Part shown: positions 24,335-33,675 of the stretch, piece by piece
Layout of the letters: each line of letters begins with the position of its first letter
How positions within the stretch are numbered: the first letter of the stretch is position 1
IMG/VR virus record: IMGVR_UViG_3300021138_000052
Span: 1-44,348 of that record
Length of the DNA stretch: 44,348 bases
Origin: a virus
Direction: 5' to 3' (one strand)
Notes under the pieces: generated by a model
The model's database searches: none
Told to the model about the DNA's origin: nothing
What the model saw: only the letters and a program-made list of their open reading frames with translations
Program-made: the position numbers and the translations under genes

Positions 24335-25515
24335 TTTCTTACCTTCAATAGGTTAGCACGAGCAAACTCGGCACGATTAACTAGTTTTGTTGGTTCACCT
24401 GCGTGGTTGACAACAAAGCCTTCAGGACCAGTTCTCTTTCCATCAATGTGGTGCTCTAGTCCACCCTCATGTTGTTGTAGTGTGTCAACCAATACATTTT
24501 TAGCCTTTTGTAAATGGCTATGCATCTTTAACAGATTTGCATAATGCTTTTTGTTGCTGTCGATCCACTCTGAATGGCCTTTAGCAATAGCTTGTTTCTT
24601 TCCTTTAGCCGCTGGTGTTTTAAGTTTTGCTATTTCTTTGCCTGTCTTATCTGCAATGTGCTTTTTCAATCCTTCAACGCTAGGTTCCTCACCTGTACGA
24701 ACGGTGTGATTTATATAAGTGGCTAAATGGCCTGCTTCTCCAGCATGTTGAGGATGTATGTGGTCATACATTTCAGGATTTTTGTTGTGTATATCCTGTG
24801 CGGCCTTCATGTGTTTCATAAATTCACTTTGTGCGGCATCACTATAGTGAAGTTCTCGGGTGTCGTGGTTTGGAGATTTCTGCCAGACATCAGGATGTTG
24901 TTTGAAGTTATGTAAGTCTGGATGTGGATCCGCAGTCATTGAGGAAGCATCATCTCCATGGTACTGAGTGTGTGTTACGATACCAATTTTAGATTTTTTA
25001 ACCTTATCGGCCTCATCACCTCTTGCCGTGTAAGTTATAGTGTTAGGTGTAAAAGATGCTTTTCCGCCTGGTTTGTGTTCCACATCATCTTTTGAGTGCA
25101 TTATATCACCCTGGTAAACACCAGTCTTTGGCACAACTTTAGGTAGGTGATTTAATGCGGCATGTAGTTTGTCCATTAAACCTGGTGCATGGCCATGATT
25201 TTTCTCGATATCTGCATGGGTGTAATTGATTTTTGGTGTCTTATTGAATGCAGACTTTGAAGCCACAAAGAATTTGCCAGTCTCTGGATGGTGTCCGTAT
25301 ACTAAAGAAGGAGAACCATCATATTTCATTGTCAGGGCTGAACTGTTTCCACCAGACTTGATGTGGTTGTGTGCTTGCATCAGAGCACCTTTAGCGTGTT
25401 CAAAGCCGGCAGCACCATGGAACAGAGGACGATCCTCAGCGTGGTGGATATGTTTTAGTTTTGCCCCTTCTTGTGGGCTAGAATCTTCTTTTAGAAAAGA
25501 CTTAAAACTTTTCAT
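24331..25515 (-). CDS. ligase/nucleotidyltransferase-like protein with MKSFK leader
   Basis: 394 residues from ATG 25515 (AAGGA upstream). Leader MKSFKSFLKE with LKE site. The body shows the motif order of ATP-dependent ligases and capping enzymes: motif I KYDGS (64-68), FFVASKSAF (82-90), motif III-like GVYQGDIMH (132-140), GIVTHTQ (178-184), motif IV-like EGFVV (about 368) and motif V-like TKLVNR (about 379). It lacks a C-terminal OB fold. In T4-like phages I know it only as a family of unknown function. First gene after the late promoter at 25559, so it should be made with the head proteins. Confidence 0.68.
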   Translation of the reverse strand: MKSFKSFLKEDSSPQEGAKLKHIHHAEDRPLFHGAAGFEHAKGALMQAHNHIKSGGNSSALTMKYDGSPSLVYGHHPETGKFFVASKSAFNKTPKINYTHADIEKNHGHAPGLMDKLHAALNHLPKVVPKTGVYQGDIMHSKDDVEHKPGGKASFTPNTITYTARGDEADKVKKSKIGIVTHTQYHGDDASSMTADPHPDLHNFKQHPDVWQKSPNHDTRELHYSDAAQSEFMKHMKAAQDIHNKNPEMYDHIHPQHAGEAGHLATYINHTVRTGEEPSVEGLKKHIADKTGKEIAKLKTPAAKGKKQAIAKGHSEWIDSNKKHYANLLKMHSHLQKAKNVLVDTLQQHEGGLEHHIDGKRTGPEGFVVNHAGEPTKLVNRAEFARANLLKVRK

Positions 25516-25558
25516 TGTTTTCCTTAGACATTGCAATACACTATGATTGCCATGATAG

Positions 25559-25566
25559 TATTTATA
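25559..25566 (-). promoter_or_regulatory. T4-type late promoter TATAAATA
   Basis: Exact octamer on the minus strand in an 83-base+ intergenic gap, 44 bases before the ATG of the ligase-like gene; predicted start near 25553. It should drive the whole coupled block of leader-bearing genes down to about 19020. The remainder of the gap (25567-25619) shows nothing further. Confidence 0.75.
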
Positions 25567-25619
25567 TAACTTTTCGGTTTATACCTTTTTAGTTTGGAAA
25601 GTTTGGCTCCGATACATAG

Positions 25620-26279
25620 TCAGTCAAATTGCATGAAGCCTGTAGAAGAAATTTGGCATTTGAAACCCATGACATCTCGTTCTTCCAGTTTTTCTTTGTC
25701 CATTAACTCAAAAACACAATGTTCCAAGTCTCGGCCAGTCTGTAAGCTGTGATTTACGATACGCCTCATCATTTCCTTGGTTTCTGGAATCAGAGACCCA
25801 CAGAAAGAGAAAATTCTAGTGTCGACCAGTTGAATATCCTTTGATATCCACGAATCAACTCGTCTTTTAAAAACGTATTTTCCTTCTATTGCATGATCTT
25901 CGATATGAAAATCATCCGTCAGAGAACCTCTACCTGTAACCTTAAATATTCTTTTAACCTCCGGTAGGAGATTCTCCACAACGTCTAGTGTAAATGCTAG
26001 GCTATATGCTTCCGCTGGACTTTGTAAACCCTGTTTACCTAATTGAATTATATCAGGAATGTTAGAGTTTATCAATAAATAATCCACTTTTTTTGACAAA
26101 TCCTGTAATATATTTTCTGGAACAGGATTAGGAGAAGATTCTGCCAGCAAAATGATCGAATCAGGAACTTTAGTTCTGACCGATTCAATAGTCTCTAGTG
26201 TTTGTTCATATCTTTTGTCTAGCGGTATGACACTTCGAAAGGAATTGATGGCTGAAGTTACAATGAACAAGTTGCTCAT
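25620..26279 (-). CDS. hypothetical protein of modification operon, 219 aa
   Basis: Starts at ATG 26279 on the stop of the methyltransferase (TAATG). Alpha/beta protein: LFIVTSAINSF at the N-terminus, DSIILLAESSPNPVP, VDYLLINSN, RIFKVTGRGSLTDDF. The pattern is compatible with a glycosyltransferase-A-like nucleotide-sugar fold (as in small phage 'sugar' proteins), but no DxD is certain. Last gene of the operon 25620-29966. Confidence 0.6.
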   Translation of the reverse strand: MSNLFIVTSAINSFRSVIPLDKRYEQTLETIESVRTKVPDSIILLAESSPNPVPENILQDLSKKVDYLLINSNIPDIIQLGKQGLQSPAEAYSLAFTLDVVENLLPEVKRIFKVTGRGSLTDDFHIEDHAIEGKYVFKRRVDSWISKDIQLVDTRIFSFCGSLIPETKEMMRRIVNHSLQTGRDLEHCVFELMDKEKLEERDVMGFKCQISSTGFMQFD

Positions 26280-26839
26280 TATTTGTACCAATACCAGACA
26301 TCACATTCTGTTTCCAGAATCTCTTTACCGACTGAGGAAGCAAATTCTTTCACGGCTTTGTTCACACCAGGAATAACTCTGAAATCATGACCTGAGAATA
26401 CGCCTCCAGGCTTAACCTTGGAATAATAGTTAAAACAGTCAATCAGAACTTGTTCATATGTGTGTAATCCATCGATGAATAACAGGTCTAGGGAGTTGTC
26501 CTCGAACTCACCGTGAACATTATCAGAATAGTCTCTAATCATTTCAAACCGGTCACCATAAGGAGCCAACCGGCGCATAGTTTTTTCATAAAACTCTTGA
26601 CGATCATTCAGGTAGTTACCATTCCAATCCAAATAGTTTGCGTATGGGTCGATAGAGACAATCTTCAAACCTGGATTACACTGTAGTAGCCATTCTGTTG
26701 TGTCACCCTCGGAACATCCAATTTCAACAACAAAAGGTTCGTTCATAGTTTTAACAAGTTCACCTAAACCATGGCCTGAACTCTTTTTCATGCCGTAAAA
26801 TTGTTGCGTGGCGGTGTTAAATGTAATAGTATCGCTCAT
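26279..26839 (-). CDS. SAM-dependent methyltransferase (class I)
   Basis: Rossmann methyltransferase of 186 residues: motif I FVVEIGCSEGDTTEWLL (about 36-52), the acidic end of strand 2 IVSIDPYA, LDLLFIDGLHTYEQV (strand 4) and KPGGVFSGHDF. The pattern fits the Methyltransf_24 type often found with glycosyltransferases. Target unknown, probably a sugar or surface component given its neighbours (HtrL-type protein upstream, ATGA overlap). Confidence 0.85.
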   Translation of the reverse strand: MSDTITFNTATQQFYGMKKSSGHGLGELVKTMNEPFVVEIGCSEGDTTEWLLQCNPGLKIVSIDPYANYLDWNGNYLNDRQEFYEKTMRRLAPYGDRFEMIRDYSDNVHGEFEDNSLDLLFIDGLHTYEQVLIDCFNYYSKVKPGGVFSGHDFRVIPGVNKAVKEFASSVGKEILETECDVWYWYK

Positions 26840-27648
26840 AGTTTCTCCGCATTATTGAAGTTTTTAAAAATGACAAAAGGATCAAGTCCTAGCTGGTGAT
26901 CCGGTATTCTGTGTTGCTCAAATAGATCAGGATTTTCTGTAGCACAAATCAACATCATAGTTTGGTCATCATCCATTAGTCCGTTCATGTACAACAAATC
27001 AAAAGAATTAAACATCTTACTTTCCATGACTGGCCATAGTTTCTTATGTGCTACAATTTTTGCACCTAAGATATGAACATCGTTTGTGGATATAATTTGT
27101 TGTAGTGTTATTTTTGGATTCAAATCTTTGTAAGCAAACAAATGAATCTTAGTTGCATCAAAATCATAAGACCAAGTAAGACTTTTTGGAAGTGTATTTT
27201 CATCCCTACAGTAACCAAAGTCCAACCATGCAACCAAATCGTTAGTAACCAAACCTTGATTGATTGCCAAATTAACAAAGTGTGATTTTAAGAGATTCAC
27301 TAAAACATATTTTTGGCTCCAATATTCGGGGTTTCTTACTTGACTCGGATGAATCATTTGTTTGTAAGATACACCTTCTTGGATAGTAATGATTTTACTG
27401 AGGTGTGTTGAAAAGGCATTGAAAGGATCATATTCGACAATTTTAACCTTATCACTAATTTCTTTTAGTCTTTTACCAATGTCTGGCGTTGTCACTACAA
27501 CAATTTCATTATCTAGTTTAGTTAGATGTGTAAATCTTTCAATGTAGGTGTCTGTAGTTCTTTGTAGATAGTGTGGAAGGCCTTTATCTGGTGTCCAATC
27601 ACCACGGCCAATGTCATAAAATGCAGTCACAATGGTAATATTACCCAT
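26836..27648 (-). CDS. HtrL/YibB family protein (probable glycosyltransferase)
   Basis: Starts ITIVTAFYDIGRGDW, contains YWSQKYVLVNLLKSHFVNLA and VAWLDFGYCRDE, the hallmarks of the HtrL/YibB family, found in lipopolysaccharide gene clusters and many aquatic phages. The WLDFGY strand could hold the metal-binding acid of a GT-A-like fold. 270 residues, full length. Member of the surface-modification operon. Confidence 0.82.
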   Translation of the reverse strand: MGNITIVTAFYDIGRGDWTPDKGLPHYLQRTTDTYIERFTHLTKLDNEIVVVTTPDIGKRLKEISDKVKIVEYDPFNAFSTHLSKIITIQEGVSYKQMIHPSQVRNPEYWSQKYVLVNLLKSHFVNLAINQGLVTNDLVAWLDFGYCRDENTLPKSLTWSYDFDATKIHLFAYKDLNPKITLQQIISTNDVHILGAKIVAHKKLWPVMESKMFNSFDLLYMNGLMDDDQTMMLICATENPDLFEQHRIPDHQLGLDPFVIFKNFNNAEKL

Positions 27649-27649
27649 A

Positions 27650-28405
27650 TCAATATCCCGATCTTGTCTTAATCAATTTTTCAATTTCTTTATCGCCTTT
27701 TTGTTCTTTCCTTGGAACAAACAATGCTTTCTGTCTCTTGTTATCTAGGTCTTCTGTTGGAATGAGATAATATAGTGCGAGACTCTTTCTGTACTGGCCT
27801 TCAGGACAAAAGATACCCTCAGTCACACCATGCCAAGAGTTTTGTGTCGTATCAAATAAAACTGCTCTATTGAAGATTGGAATAATTGAAGATCCTAGTT
27901 CTTTAGGTTGATTCGTTTCTTCATCATGCGACCAAAGACCTAAGTTGCCACCCCAAGATGCCTGCCATTCAGGGTTCAAATAAATGATGATGTTTAATTT
28001 ACGTTTCATGTCCATCTTTGGGTGAACATCATAATCCAAGTGTACATTCAAATAGTCACCAGATTGATGTAAATGCATACCACCACCATGAAGACCAAAG
28101 TCTGCAACCAAATCAGGTTGATTAGTTATGTATCTCAAAAGACTCGTGAATTCTTGGTCAACCAAAGCTGACATTGCTTTGTAAACATTCTTAGAGAATT
28201 TGGTCCAGTTTTGTACTGTTCTTTTCTTCTCAATAGCATTGTCATACTTTGCATCCACTTCGGCGTCATAACCAGGAATTTCTTGGGCAATGGCCTGTGC
28301 AAATTCTTCTTTGAAAAAATTATCGATTACAACATGGTGAAATGGTTTGGCAGACTCAAATTTAAATCTGAGATAATCCCAATCAAAATCATTAATCATT
28401 TTCAT
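27650..28405 (-). CDS. 2-oxoglutarate/Fe(II)-dependent oxygenase (prolyl-hydroxylase-like)
   Basis: Residues about 118-126 contain LNVHLDYD (HxD iron ligands), the distal His lies in NSWHGVTEG, and the oxoglutarate Arg in YRKSLALYY. The WASWGGNLGLW strand is also typical of phage P4H-like proteins. Such enzymes hydroxylate proteins or sugars; frequent in T4-like cyanophages and pelagiphages. ATG 28405 overlaps the upstream glycosyltransferase stop. Confidence 0.85.
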   Translation of the reverse strand: MKMINDFDWDYLRFKFESAKPFHHVVIDNFFKEEFAQAIAQEIPGYDAEVDAKYDNAIEKKRTVQNWTKFSKNVYKAMSALVDQEFTSLLRYITNQPDLVADFGLHGGGMHLHQSGDYLNVHLDYDVHPKMDMKRKLNIIIYLNPEWQASWGGNLGLWSHDEETNQPKELGSSIIPIFNRAVLFDTTQNSWHGVTEGIFCPEGQYRKSLALYYLIPTEDLDNKRQKALFVPRKEQKGDKEIEKLIKTRSGY

Positions 28406-29256
28406 ACGTCTGTCCTAAAAGTGATGACATCTTCTACCTTATATTTGTCTTTGTAGAATTTCGACATCACAGGATCTCGGTCATACTGGTGGACAATACA
28501 GAAAAGTTCATCGGTTGTTCCATCTCGCACCACACCATCTTCAAACACCGGAACAGGTTGAAGAATGAAAGACTTGAAATGTTCCTTTTCATCGGGTTTG
28601 TGGGTGATATGTAAGTTGCACGACCAACCATCAGACAGGCCGACAAATTTGGTTTTGTCTTTGTATGGTTGCCAGTTTAGTAGAATGTTGTATGCGGCTT
28701 GGTCAGCAACCCAATCTGGACGATTAGCAGATAATTGATATAACATGCCACACAAATCTTTGATGTATGTGGATGTACCTGCAAGTGTTCCTACATTATA
28801 AACATCTTGGTCTTGTACACCTTCATAGAAGTAACCACCAAAAGCATTGATGATGTTTTGTCTGTTCCAGTGTTCGTTTTTGATTTTGATAGACTCAGAC
28901 ACGGCAATCATCTCGTTATCACCGATGTTTTTTTCGATCCATTCACTTGGGTCTTTTTGAAAGATCACATCACGCACATCAGTTGTGATTACATATCGAT
29001 AATTGATTCCTTGTGCTTGAAGGAAGTTATAGATGTGTAAGAATCTCTCCATGTGAAAGCCCATACGAGCTTGACTTGGCGCACTGATTACGGTGAAACC
29101 GGCTTGTGCTATTTTATCGTTGGTCTCTTTTGAAGAACCAATAGAGACAATTACTTTGTCACCTTTGAAACCACATTCATTGATTGATTGAATCCAAGGT
29201 TTGATTGTTTCAAAGTTATAGTTCTTAAACGCACCAATTATTAGGTCTTTTTCCAT
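28402..29256 (-). CDS. glycosyltransferase-like protein, 284 aa
   Basis: GT-A-like sequence: KDLIIGAFKNYNFETIKPWI at the start, VIVSIGSS, YRYVITTDVRDVIFQ (strand ending in an acidic DxRD that would bind Mn and nucleotide-sugar), AFGGYFYEG and DWVADQAAYN. Resembles small phage-encoded glycosyltransferases rather than GT2. It overlaps the end of the GT2 gene by 16 bases. Substrates unknown. Confidence 0.72.
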   Translation of the reverse strand: MEKDLIIGAFKNYNFETIKPWIQSINECGFKGDKVIVSIGSSKETNDKIAQAGFTVISAPSQARMGFHMERFLHIYNFLQAQGINYRYVITTDVRDVIFQKDPSEWIEKNIGDNEMIAVSESIKIKNEHWNRQNIINAFGGYFYEGVQDQDVYNVGTLAGTSTYIKDLCGMLYQLSANRPDWVADQAAYNILLNWQPYKDKTKFVGLSDGWSCNLHITHKPDEKEHFKSFILQPVPVFEDGVVRDGTTDELFCIVHQYDRDPVMSKFYKDKYKVEDVITFRTDV

Positions 29257-29966
29257 GGCAAACTTCCATTATATTTTTGTTTCATCACTTCATTACCTTT
29301 AAGAAAGAAATCTGCTTGTACAGATATTCCTGTGTTGCCGGCTCTATAGTTAAGAGTATATAGGCCATTAGTCTGGTGTGTCAAGTTATTTTGTCTCAAC
29401 ACCGCAGTCAAGTATCTATCCACTTCAGGAACACCTGGTTCTCTTGCTTTACGATACCAAATTGGACTTGTTTGTAATGCAATACCTCTTGGTAAAAAGA
29501 AACAACCAACATCAACAAAATAATCTTGTTCACTTAGTACTGATGGCCATTTACCGAGACTTTCACAGTCATCATTACATACGTATTTGCCATCCGAATC
29601 AACAATTTTGCGTAAGGAATAAGCCCATGCAAATTTGTTGTTGATAACCTTCATCAAAGATTCTACATGCTCAGGATCAAACCAGTTGTCCTCATCTAAG
29701 AAGCAAACATATTCACCTCGTGCAAGGTAAATTGAAGCACCATAGATTCTGTGACCGTTAAAACGATCCTTGCCTGTAGAATATGGTAGTTTAATGACAT
29801 CTAGATGTGGATAATCCTGTAGTATAGGAGTTGCTCTAGGATGTTCTCCGTCAACGACAACTAAATGCTGAATATTGTCGTATGTTTGGTCTTTGACGCT
29901 TTGAATAGCTTGACGGAGATAATGGGCACCGGTAGTCGGTGTAATGACTGTCACTAATGGGTTCAT
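29241..29966 (-). CDS. family 2 glycosyltransferase
   Basis: Canonical GT2 start PLVTVITPTTGAHYLRQAIQ, HLVVVDG, and the DxD motif in YVCFLDEDNWFDPEH (about residues 85-100). 241 residues. First gene of the modification operon, with AGGA before ATG 29966. Probably glycosylates a virion or host surface component together with the four genes downstream (inference). Confidence 0.88.
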   Translation of the reverse strand: MNPLVTVITPTTGAHYLRQAIQSVKDQTYDNIQHLVVVDGEHPRATPILQDYPHLDVIKLPYSTGKDRFNGHRIYGASIYLARGEYVCFLDEDNWFDPEHVESLMKVINNKFAWAYSLRKIVDSDGKYVCNDDCESLGKWPSVLSEQDYFVDVGCFFLPRGIALQTSPIWYRKAREPGVPEVDRYLTAVLRQNNLTHQTNGLYTLNYRAGNTGISVQADFFLKGNEVMKQKYNGSLPWKKT

Positions 29967-29981
29967 AATAAATTCCTAATT

Positions 29982-30929
29982 TTATTTTGGTGGTAACTTT
30001 ATTGTGCCTTTTCTTTTCTCTACATATTTTGGCCAAACGGATGCTCTTGAATTTGGAACAGGAGCACCACGATCCGATCTATATTGTGCAGTGAAAGTTG
30101 GCTCATAATCACCTTTTAGCATATCTCCATTCTCATGTGTATGGTTTGATTCTAAGGTGTAATAAGAACCTTTTTTTACAACCTTTACAGGTCCTTGCAA
30201 TAATAGAGTTACATTATTTCTTCCGTATTTTGGTGCACCCGGTTTAAAGTCGTCACCATACACAGATTTACCTTTCAATACTGGATCCTTCATGTCTTTA
30301 ACAACATTCGATCCCCTTTCCAATCCTTCTGGGAAATTCTGTTCTAGTTGGTTAATGAATGTTTTCGTTTCTTTGTGTGCATTGACTTGCGGCACATTTT
30401 TTGATATTCCACCCCATTGTTGGAAATCTTTGGCTGTATTGCCGTCTTTATGTGACATCCATACTATTTCTTCACCGTTCTCATCCAAAAAATGAAAATC
30501 TGATTTTGGTGTTCCTGGTGTTTTTTGTATATCAAATACCTTATAAACTTTATTCTTTATTTTTATGGGAACAGTACTTTCTTTTGTTTTTTTTCTTATC
30601 TCACTCAATTGGTTTCTAATTGATAAAATTTCTTTTTCTTCGATATGTGTTGTGCTTTGTTTTTTATCAGCAAGTCCGCCAAATTCAGAAGTTTTTGCTA
30701 AATCTTTTAAAAAAACATATTTCCCTGTATTCGTTAAGAATGTTATATTGTCCCAAGCAATTTTCCTTTTTAGGTGTTTTAAAACACCTTCTTCAAGAAT
30801 TAATTTTACTTTTTTATTTCCAACGACTAAGGTAAAATCTTCACGATTTTCATACATTTCTATGAATTTATCTAAACGCCATTCACGACCAGGTTTTTTT
30901 AATTCCCTAAAAGATAAATTTGAGGCCAT
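29982..30929 (-). CDS. conserved phage protein, possible PD-(D/E)xK-type nuclease, 315 aa
   Basis: The start is ATG 30929 (MASNLSFRELKK) with GGAG six bases upstream; the frame extends further but into the helicase end. N-terminal basic helix, then SEFGG (81-85), and the core KSDFHFLDENGEEIVWMSHK (142-161) followed by FQQWGGIS. The Asp144...Ser159-x-Lys161 pattern on neighbouring strands resembles a PD-(D/E)xK core with Ser for the acidic residue; relatives in aquatic phages share 'SHK.G....DFQQWGG'. Its ribosome site is inside a 10-pair hairpin and next to a late promoter, so expression is likely restricted to late infection. Confidence 0.62.
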   Translation of the reverse strand: MASNLSFRELKKPGREWRLDKFIEMYENREDFTLVVGNKKVKLILEEGVLKHLKRKIAWDNITFLTNTGKYVFLKDLAKTSEFGGLADKKQSTTHIEEKEILSIRNQLSEIRKKTKESTVPIKIKNKVYKVFDIQKTPGTPKSDFHFLDENGEEIVWMSHKDGNTAKDFQQWGGISKNVPQVNAHKETKTFINQLEQNFPEGLERGSNVVKDMKDPVLKGKSVYGDDFKPGAPKYGRNNVTLLLQGPVKVVKKGSYYTLESNHTHENGDMLKGDYEPTFTAQYRSDRGAPVPNSRASVWPKYVEKRKGTIKLPPK

Positions 30930-30933
30930 TATT

Positions 30934-30958
30934 ATCTCCATCATTCTTTGATGGAGAT
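30934..30958 (-). promoter_or_regulatory. ribosome-site-sequestering hairpin
   Basis: A perfect 10-base stem (ATCTCCATCA / TGATGGAGAT, loop of five) in which the 3' arm contains the GGAG Shine-Dalgarno of the gene starting at 30929. Any transcript reading through from the helicase gene upstream would hide the site. Confidence 0.75.
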
Positions 30959-30965
30959 ATTTATC
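30958..30965 (-). promoter_or_regulatory. late-promoter-like element GATAAATA
   Basis: One mismatch from the T4 late octamer, overlapping the first base of the hairpin's 5' arm. Predicted start near 30952 would remove most of that arm, leaving only about four pairs and freeing the ribosome site. Confidence 0.55.
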
Positions 30966-32355
30966 ACACCTTGAAGCCGTCAAAACCTTTCTTCTTAGGT
31001 GCTTCTCTGTTTCCAAATGTGTTAATGGGTTTATCTTGACCTGCATCAGATAATCCATCTTGACCGGATTGGTCCACATCATACAATTTCATCTTTGCAC
31101 GGTCAACACCAATAGTGAATCGTTTGTAATAAGAAGGATCATTATAACGATTCTTCAGTTGCTTGACCATAATCTGACCAAGTTCTTCCAATTCTTCACT
31201 TGTGATGAGTGCAAACATCAAGTCAGCGGTTGCTGGCAAACCAAAAGATTCACTTGTATCTTCGAGTCCTGGATCAGAAGAGGTATATCCGCTTCTGGTT
31301 GTTTGAGTTGCGGATACGATTGGTACTCCAAATTCAACGGCAAGACCACGCAGTTCCTCTGCAATAGATTTGACATATGTGTATGAATTAACGTTACCTC
31401 CTGTTTTAATTCTACTACTACAGCAGATATTAAGATAGTCGATAAAAATAATATCAGGAACAAAAGATTTCTTAAGGTTGAGTTCATTCAATAATGCTCT
31501 AAAGTGAGTAGCTGAAGCCGATGCGGTTGGATATTCTTTGATGATTAGTTTGCCGGTTGTTTTTGATTTGACCTTTTCAACTTTCTTATCGTACATATCC
31601 TTTGGCAAGGCCATCAGATCATCCAATGCAACATTAAGCAAGTTTGCATCAATACGTTCGGCAATCTTTTCTTCAGCCATCTCCATCGTGATATAAAGAA
31701 CATTGCGACCTTGAGACATTGCACCAGCAGCCACATGACACATGAAAAGAGATTTACCAACACCTGTGCCAGCGAGAGCAATATTAAGAGTTTTAGCTGG
31801 AAGGCCACCTTTAGTAATCTTGTTGAAGAACTCCAAATCGAATGGAATTCGTTCTTCTTTTCTGTGGTAGAATTCATATCGTTCATCACTGTTCTCCAAA
31901 TAATCATGACCAATTGAGGTATCAAAAGTTACGGCTAAAGCATCCGAGAGAATTTTCGGAATCTGACCTTTGTCATGGGTCTTGTCTTTGCCATCGAGTA
32001 TTGAAATAGAACCCAATACGGCATTGTAAATGGCCTTCTCCTGACAAAACTTTTCAGTCTTATCGGTGAGCCACTGAATTTGGGTTGTTTCTCGGTTAGA
32101 ACTTTCAATTTCTTTAAGATAAGTTTCCGACTTCTCCACTTCGTCATCTGTGAGATTACGCCTTTCTTTGACGGCCAATTCAATCGCCTCAATTGATGGT
32201 GTAGTATTGTAAGTTTCTGTGAAGGACTTAATCTCATCATAAATCAACCGTTCTGTTCTATCTGTAAAATATTCACTCTTTAGGAAAGGAAGAACCTTTC
32301 TCAGGTATTCATCTGAGTAAATCAGGTTCTTCAGTATCGTCTGTTCTAGTTTCAT
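30964..32355 (-). CDS. 41: replicative DNA helicase, T4 gp41 (DnaB-like)
   Basis: 463-residue hexameric 5'-3' helicase. N-terminal helical domain, then the RecA-type core: GGLPAKTLNIALAGTGVGKS (Walker A, about 178-197), VLYITMEM (helicase H1a-like), DIIFIDYLNIC (Walker B), IVSATQTTRSG (H3) and a C-terminal arginine region. Acts with the gp61 primase at 12982. Overlaps the 108-residue gene by 47 bases. The extreme C-terminus is Gly/Asp rich. Confidence 0.95.
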   Translation of the reverse strand: MKLEQTILKNLIYSDEYLRKVLPFLKSEYFTDRTERLIYDEIKSFTETYNTTPSIEAIELAVKERRNLTDDEVEKSETYLKEIESSNRETTQIQWLTDKTEKFCQEKAIYNAVLGSISILDGKDKTHDKGQIPKILSDALAVTFDTSIGHDYLENSDERYEFYHRKEERIPFDLEFFNKITKGGLPAKTLNIALAGTGVGKSLFMCHVAAGAMSQGRNVLYITMEMAEEKIAERIDANLLNVALDDLMALPKDMYDKKVEKVKSKTTGKLIIKEYPTASASATHFRALLNELNLKKSFVPDIIFIDYLNICCSSRIKTGGNVNSYTYVKSIAEELRGLAVEFGVPIVSATQTTRSGYTSSDPGLEDTSESFGLPATADLMFALITSEELEELGQIMVKQLKNRYNDPSYYKRFTIGVDRAKMKLYDVDQSGQDGLSDAGQDKPINTFGNREAPKKKGFDGFKV

Positions 32356-32635
32356 CTATAATATCCTCATCAAGGTTGGTAGTCATCAGTTCTACCAACA
32401 TATCACCTGCAAATTGTTTAAAGTCGGCATCAGTCATAAGTTTTTTAGACTTAATATCTGGCGATTCTAACACATCATAAGCGAAATGTAAATGGGGGCC
32501 ATCAACTTCTTCCGTTATTTTAACTTTGCCATATTTGAACACCACATCTTTATATCTACCACTCAGTAGTTTGATGTGGGTTATAGTTGCATCATCTTTA
32601 GGATAGATGAAGCAGTAATCGATTCCCTCAATCAT
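32309..32635 (-). CDS. conserved small protein between uvsX and gp41, 108 aa
   Basis: Small beta-strand protein (IKLLSGRYKDVVFKYGKVKI then LHFAYDVLESP) followed by an acidic helix with DADFKQFAGDMLVELM and a disordered acidic tail. A protein with this pattern sits between uvsX and the helicase in many aquatic T4-like phages. Function unknown; position suggests a recombination or helicase-loading accessory. It is not recognisably gp59. Confidence 0.75.
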   Translation of the reverse strand: MIEGIDYCFIYPKDDATITHIKLLSGRYKDVVFKYGKVKITEEVDGPHLHFAYDVLESPDIKSKKLMTDADFKQFAGDMLVELMTTNLDEDIIDETRTDDTEEPDLLR

Positions 32636-33666
32636 TCTTCTTCCTGCATGATTGCGCCAGTTGCAATGGCATACTTGTCCGATACGTATTGTTGGAACGT
32701 TTCATCTTCAACAATAGAAGTCCAAAACTCTTTGGTGTCAGTATCTTTGATGCGATACTTTTTCTCATCTACTTCACCAGTAGTTTTGTCCACTTTAGAA
32801 TACCATCCATTTGATGGTTTGATAACGTGTCCAGATTCAAGGGCAATGTCAAGTAAGCCAGACCACTTACTAATGCCACCGTCAAAAGATACAGAGACAG
32901 GTATTTTAGATTTCTCTTTAACATAACGAGACTTTTCTACGTTGATAATAAAATTGTAACCGACAATCTCGGTGCCTTCTTTTTCTTGCTGGCGACCCAA
33001 GATGAAAATGTTGTCAGCAGAGTAATATGAACCTGTACCGCCACCAACAATATCTTTAGGGAACATGCCAATTTCTTTGTATGTGTGATTCACAACAATC
33101 ATTGGAATATCTTTCAACGACAAGTGTGGTGTTACCATACGGAACAAACTCTTGACTTGTTTTGCTCGTGACATATCGGCCACAGACTTCTCAGATAAAG
33201 CATCTTCAACTTCTTTCTTAGATGCCAAGTTACCGATAGAATCAATGACAATGATGAGGTGTTCACCACGTTCCAATCCGGTCAGTTGTTTCATCACATC
33301 AAACTTTAATTGTTCAATATCAGTGAGAGGAGTATGTAAAACTCTATCAGTATCGATACCGAAACTATCAAAGTAAGACTGAGGCGTTCCAAATTCGCTG
33401 TCGTAAAAAAGTAATGCGGCGTCTTCATATTTGTCCAGGTAAGATTTGGCCATCAATAAAGAAAATGCTGTCTTAAAGTGTTTTGATGGACCGGCCCACA
33501 TTGTAAGACCTGGAGTTAGACCACCATCAAGTTTACCTGAGAGAGCAATGTTGATGGCAGGAACTGCCGTTGGAATCATATCCTTATCTGTGAAGAATTT
33601 GGATTTGGATAGAATAGCAGAATCTTTAATGCTACTATTCTTTTTAATTTTATCTAGAATACTCAT
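32632..33666 (-). CDS. uvsX: recombinase UvsX (RecA-like)
   Basis: 344 residues with Walker A GPSKHFKT (59-66), the strand LLFYDSEFGTP, Walker B-type HLIIVIDSIGNL and the MIVVNHTYKEIGMFPK region, all as in T4 UvsX. Forms filaments on single-stranded DNA for recombination-dependent replication and repair. AAAGGTG precedes ATG 33666; ten bases from the polymerase stop. Confidence 0.95.
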   Translation of the reverse strand: MSILDKIKKNSSIKDSAILSKSKFFTDKDMIPTAVPAINIALSGKLDGGLTPGLTMWAGPSKHFKTAFSLLMAKSYLDKYEDAALLFYDSEFGTPQSYFDSFGIDTDRVLHTPLTDIEQLKFDVMKQLTGLERGEHLIIVIDSIGNLASKKEVEDALSEKSVADMSRAKQVKSLFRMVTPHLSLKDIPMIVVNHTYKEIGMFPKDIVGGGTGSYYSADNIFILGRQQEKEGTEIVGYNFIINVEKSRYVKEKSKIPVSVSFDGGISKWSGLLDIALESGHVIKPSNGWYSKVDKTTGEVDEKKYRIKDTDTKEFWTSIVEDETFQQYVSDKYAIATGAIMQEEE

Positions 33667-33675
33667 ATGTCACCT